From contig CATITK010000085.1 of assembly GCA_949545755.1 (NCBI GenBank), positions 1 through 35,948 on the forward strand: 35,948 nt of DNA. The letters run 5' to 3'. The notes beneath the pieces were generated by a model. It worked only from the letters and a program-made list of their open reading frames with translations. It had not been told where the DNA came from and ran no database searches. Positions 33,052 through 35,948 of this stretch are shown here, piece after piece; positions within the stretch are counted from its first letter, which is position 1; the number at the start of each line of letters is the position of its first letter. Origin of the DNA: Polaribacter sejongensis. GTDB taxonomy: Bacteria > Bacteroidota > Bacteroidia > Flavobacteriales > Flavobacteriaceae. A program made the position numbers and the translations under genes.

Positions 33052-34266
33052 ATGATAAATGTTGCTAAAATTCGTGAAGATTTTCCCATTCTAAAAAGAA
33101 CTGTTCATGGAAAACCTTTAGTATATTTTGATAATGCGGCTACTTCACAAACGCCACAAGTTGTTATTGACACGATTGTTGCTTATTACAGCAATTACAA
33201 TTCGAATATTCACAGAGGTGTGCATACGTTGAGTCAAGAGGCTACAGACAAATATGAAGAAGCACGAATCAAAGTACAACAGCATTTTAATGCAAAAGAA
33301 GCCTATGAAATTATTTTAACTTCTGGCACAACGCACAGTATCAATATGGTTGCCGCTGGCTTTGAAACGCTTTTAAAAAAAGGTGATGAAGTGATTGTTT
33401 CTGCTTTAGAACACCATTCTAATATTGTTCCTTGGCAAATGTTATGCGAAAAAACAGGCACTGTTTTAAAGGTAATTCCGATGTTAGAAAATGGTTCTTT
33501 AGACATGAATTCGTACCATAAACTATTGAATGAAAGAACAAAATTGGTGTTTTGTAATCATGTCTCAAATGCTTTAGGAACGGTAAATCCAATTGAAGAA
33601 ATTATTGAAGCGGCACACAAAGTGGAGGCAGCTGTTTTAATTGATGGCGCACAAGCAACTCCTCATATAAAGCCAGATGTACAGGCTTTAAACGTTGATT
33701 TTTATGTGGCTTCTGCTCATAAATTATGTGGACCAACAGGGGTTGGTTTGCTATATGGAAAACAAGAATGGTTAGAAAAACTACCTCCCTATCAAGGGGG
33801 TGGAGAAATGATTGCTACAGTTTCTTTTGAAAAAACAACCTATGCAGGTTTGCCTCATAAATTTGAAGCAGGAACACCCAATATTTGTGGTGGAATTGCT
33901 TTTGGAGCTGGACTAGATTATATGAACGCAGTGGGTTTTGAAAACATTGCTTCTTATGAACACGAACTATTAGTATACGGAACACAAGAACTCTTAAAAA
34001 TTGAAGGCGTAAAAATATACGGAACCACTGCTGAAAAGACGGCTGTCATCTCTTTTAACGTGGGTGAAATTCATCCGTATGATATTGGTGCCATTTTAGA
34101 TAAACTTGGCGTAGCGGTGAGAACAGGACACCATTGTGCACAGCCCATTATGGATTTCTATCAAATACCAGGAACCGTCAGAGCTTCCTTTTCTTTTTAC
34201 AACACAAAAGAAGAAATCGATGTTTTTATTACAAGTCTTAAAAGAGCAGTAATGATGCTTTCTTAA
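33052..34266 (+). CDS. sufS: Cysteine desulfurase SufS
   Basis: 404 aa, group II PLP-dependent desulfurase. PLP lysine K224 lies in VASAHKLCGPTG, and the cofactor His region in SALEHHSNIVPW. Catalytic C362 lies in RTGHHCAQP, with the short active-site loop of SufS types. It releases sulfur from cysteine for the SufBCD scaffold, normally through SufE or SufU; neither is in the window. It has its own promoter box and ends at a bidirectional terminator. Confidence 0.95.
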   Translation: MINVAKIREDFPILKRTVHGKPLVYFDNAATSQTPQVVIDTIVAYYSNYNSNIHRGVHTLSQEATDKYEEARIKVQQHFNAKEAYEIILTSGTTHSINMVAAGFETLLKKGDEVIVSALEHHSNIVPWQMLCEKTGTVLKVIPMLENGSLDMNSYHKLLNERTKLVFCNHVSNALGTVNPIEEIIEAAHKVEAAVLIDGAQATPHIKPDVQALNVDFYVASAHKLCGPTGVGLLYGKQEWLEKLPPYQGGGEMIATVSFEKTTYAGLPHKFEAGTPNICGGIAFGAGLDYMNAVGFENIASYEHELLVYGTQELLKIEGVKIYGTTAEKTAVISFNVGEIHPYDIGAILDKLGVAVRTGHHCAQPIMDFYQIPGTVRASFSFYNTKEEIDVFITSLKRAVMMLS

Positions 34267-34284
34267 TCGAACTATTTCATTAAA

Positions 34285-34326
34285 ACAAAAAAAGGGTTGA
34301 GAATTAAATTCTCAACCCTTTTTTTT
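34285..34326. terminator. Bidirectional terminator between sufS and the SGNH lipoprotein gene
   Basis: A 12-bp stem, GGGTTGAGAATT (34294-34305) with AATTCTCAACCC (34307-34318), has an A-run on its left and a T-run on its right. It would work for both converging genes. Confidence 0.9.
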
Positions 34327-34344
34327 ATAACTAATTGTATTCTC

Positions 34345-35948
34345 TTATTGTAATGTTGGAGTATAATTTGTTGGGTAATCGTCTGCTTTTGCCAAACCAT
34401 TTGTAGCGGTTGTAAAATTAGAACCAAATTTAGCGTCAATAGCTCCTAAAATTCTATTAGCCATTAATGCATATCCTCTAGCTGTTAAATGAATTCCATC
34501 TAAACTTACCAAACCTCCAGTGACTAAACTTGTTGTCATTGTATACCTATCAAATTGAATACCGCTAGCAGCTTCTCTTAAAATTGCATTTAAATCTACA
34601 AATGCTAATCCTTTTGCGTTAGCAATACTAGTAATCGTAGCATTGTAACCATCCGTCGCTGTTTTAATTTCTAATTGCTCTTCAGGTGTTAAGACCCATT
34701 TGTCTGCTAATGGAAGTGTAACTCCTTCTGCTGAAAATTGTCCTGCTAGAGTTGCAGTTAAAAGTCCTCCACTTGTAGCAATTAAGCCTCCAGCATGAGT
34801 CATATTTACGGTTCCTATAACACTACTACTCGGCAATACAAATAAATCTGAAGAAGTTGCAGGTCTAGCTTTTCCATATTGCTGTCCTAATAAACCCGCC
34901 ACTAAAGGAGCTGCTGCTGCAGGCAAACCTAAAGACTCTACAAAAGGTATAAAAGTAGGACTTGCTCCTAATGTAGCCGTAATTGCAGCAGATAAATCTG
35001 TAGCATCTTCGTCATATATAACTACAGCGTTTGTTTCTGTTTCAGAAAAAACAATAGCACGTTCTGGTTCTCCAGCACCCACATATATTTGGTTAACTGC
35101 ACCATAAACAGAGTTTAATAAAGGAATTTGAGCTTTTAAATCGGCTCCAGTATCTAGGTCATTTGGGTCTAAAGGATTATAAGGTACAGTAGTAAAATGT
35201 GGCAAAGAAGTAATATAAGGCACATTAGTAATAACGCCTTCTGGACAAACAGCTGTTAATTTATTCACCATGTCATTAAATACAAAATTAAAAGTTGCTA
35301 CAGGTGTAATAGGATCCGTTCCATCTCCACCTGTTCTTGCATACCCTAAAACATCATTTCCTCCAATTTCACTTAATGTAAAAAATGTTGGCTCTTGTGC
35401 AATAGCATATTCTAACATTGAAACTGTTGGTGAATTTGCAAAACGCCCAAAATATGGGTTAAGACTAGCATAACCGTTATAATCAATATGTGTACTTTTA
35501 GCTCCAGGAACCCCAACATTTTTAAAGATACTACCATCAGTTGCTAAACTTACTCCAGCATTTGTGTTTACTGTTGGAACTGGAAGTCCTATACCTGAAA
35601 GAAATTCATTTACTCTTTCAGGTGTCTTTCCGTTAAAAATTAAGCGATAAGGCAAATCATCAATTCCAGGAATTGGAATTATCAGACCTCCAGTATTATC
35701 TTCCATCAAAGGTTGATTAAAATCCATCGTTCCAAATTTATTTGCCAAAATACTTGGATAAGAATTTTCTTGCCCTGCTTTAAATAAAGCCCCATCCGTT
35801 AACCCTGCGCTAAGTGAAGCGCCTACTGATATGTAACTAGAGAAATCTAATCCATTGGTATTTAATGCTACCTCTGCCTGAACTGGGTCCGTTATTTTAT
35901 CTAATTCGTTGTTTACATCACAAGACGCAACGCTAAATGACAAAAGTA
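34345..35948 (-). CDS. SGNH/GDSL-family hydrolase lipoprotein (partial, N-terminus beyond window)
   Basis: About 530 residues are visible. The first codons inside the window read LLSFSVASC, the end of a lipoprotein signal peptide (lipobox VASC), so the true start lies right of 35948; the TTG at 35943 is not a start. SGNH blocks: the nucleophile Ser is in ISVGASLSAGLTDG, the GxND block in SEIGGNDVLGYA, and the catalytic Asp and His in LDGIHLTARGYALMANRI near the C-terminus. The blocks are far apart because of long insertions. Probably a surface or periplasmic esterase or lipase; the substrate is unknown. Confidence 0.85.
   Translation of the reverse strand, partial: LLSFSVASCDVNNELDKITDPVQAEVALNTNGLDFSSYISVGASLSAGLTDGALFKAGQENSYPSILANKFGTMDFNQPLMEDNTGGLIIPIPGIDDLPYRLIFNGKTPERVNEFLSGIGLPVPTVNTNAGVSLATDGSIFKNVGVPGAKSTHIDYNGYASLNPYFGRFANSPTVSMLEYAIAQEPTFFTLSEIGGNDVLGYARTGGDGTDPITPVATFNFVFNDMVNKLTAVCPEGVITNVPYITSLPHFTTVPYNPLDPNDLDTGADLKAQIPLLNSVYGAVNQIYVGAGEPERAIVFSETETNAVVIYDEDATDLSAAITATLGASPTFIPFVESLGLPAAAAPLVAGLLGQQYGKARPATSSDLFVLPSSSVIGTVNMTHAGGLIATSGGLLTATLAGQFSAEGVTLPLADKWVLTPEEQLEIKTATDGYNATITSIANAKGLAFVDLNAILREAASGIQFDRYTMTTSLVTGGLVSLDGIHLTARGYALMANRILGAIDAKFGSNFTTATNGLAKADDYPTNYTPTLQ

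Noticed and set aside
1-35948. CRISPR arrays, tRNA and rRNA genes
   Set aside because: No regularly spaced repeats and no recognisable tRNA or rRNA sequence seen on either strand by eye.

Overview
The window looks like a chromosome segment of a marine member of the Flavobacteriaceae (Bacteroidota), perhaps near Polaribacter or Tenacibaculum. Signs are the strong AT bias, the lack of Shine-Dalgarno leaders, several promoters with the Bacteroidota -7 box TAnnTTTG, lipoprotein and porin types common in the group, and the acpP-purN and suf gene neighbourhoods. The genus is a guess.

Layout. (1) 1-1552: core genes. acpP (minus strand, runs off the left edge) is divergent from purN and an RNase HI with an N-terminal viroplasmin-like domain. 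(2) About 1590-5510: an accessory island. It holds a small outer-membrane barrel protein and a three-gene operon that I read as an ABC-three-component (ABC-3C) conflict system: a membrane-anchored effector-type protein, a middle component and a Rad50-like ATPase with a Cys4 hook. Two near-identical sequences in opposite orientation frame this operon tightly, as if it moved as a cassette. (3) 5809-24135: an 18-kb nitrate assimilation locus, all on the minus strand, in three transcription units. From right to left these are nirB-nirD-DUF4202-sensor kinase-response regulator; nitrate reductase (fused to a flavin reductase)-rubredoxin fusion protein-Crp/Fnr regulator; and nrtA-like binding lipoprotein-permease-two ABC ATPases-porin. 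Together they would take nitrate through a porin and an ABC importer, reduce it to nitrite (NasA type) and then to ammonium (NirBD), and control this through a NarX-like sensor with its response regulator and an FNR-like factor. (4) 24359-27046: HupE/UreJ-like membrane protein, dCMP deaminase and a CtpA-type S41 protease. (5) 27316-34266: SUF iron-sulfur assembly genes (sufA, sufB, sufC, sufD, then sufS), interrupted by a serine hydrolase gene on the opposite strand. (6) 34345 to the right edge: an SGNH-hydrolase lipoprotein whose signal peptide is cut by the window end.

The most notable signal outside genes is a 16-bp palindrome, consensus TAMGTATWAWTACTTA, found once at the promoter of each of the three nitrate transcription units. 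At the nirB and narB promoters its last TA is also the TA of a TAnnTTTG -7 box. The two candidate regulators are encoded in the same locus. The FNR-like protein keeps four cysteines in the arrangement of the oxygen-sensing [4Fe-4S] FNR of Escherichia coli. The NarL-type regulator belongs to a family known to bind TACYYMT heptamers, which the half-sites resemble. Other odd features are a siroheme-reductase-like protein without siroheme cysteines fused to rubredoxin, and an importer whose two ATPases together predict one normal and one degenerate ATP site.
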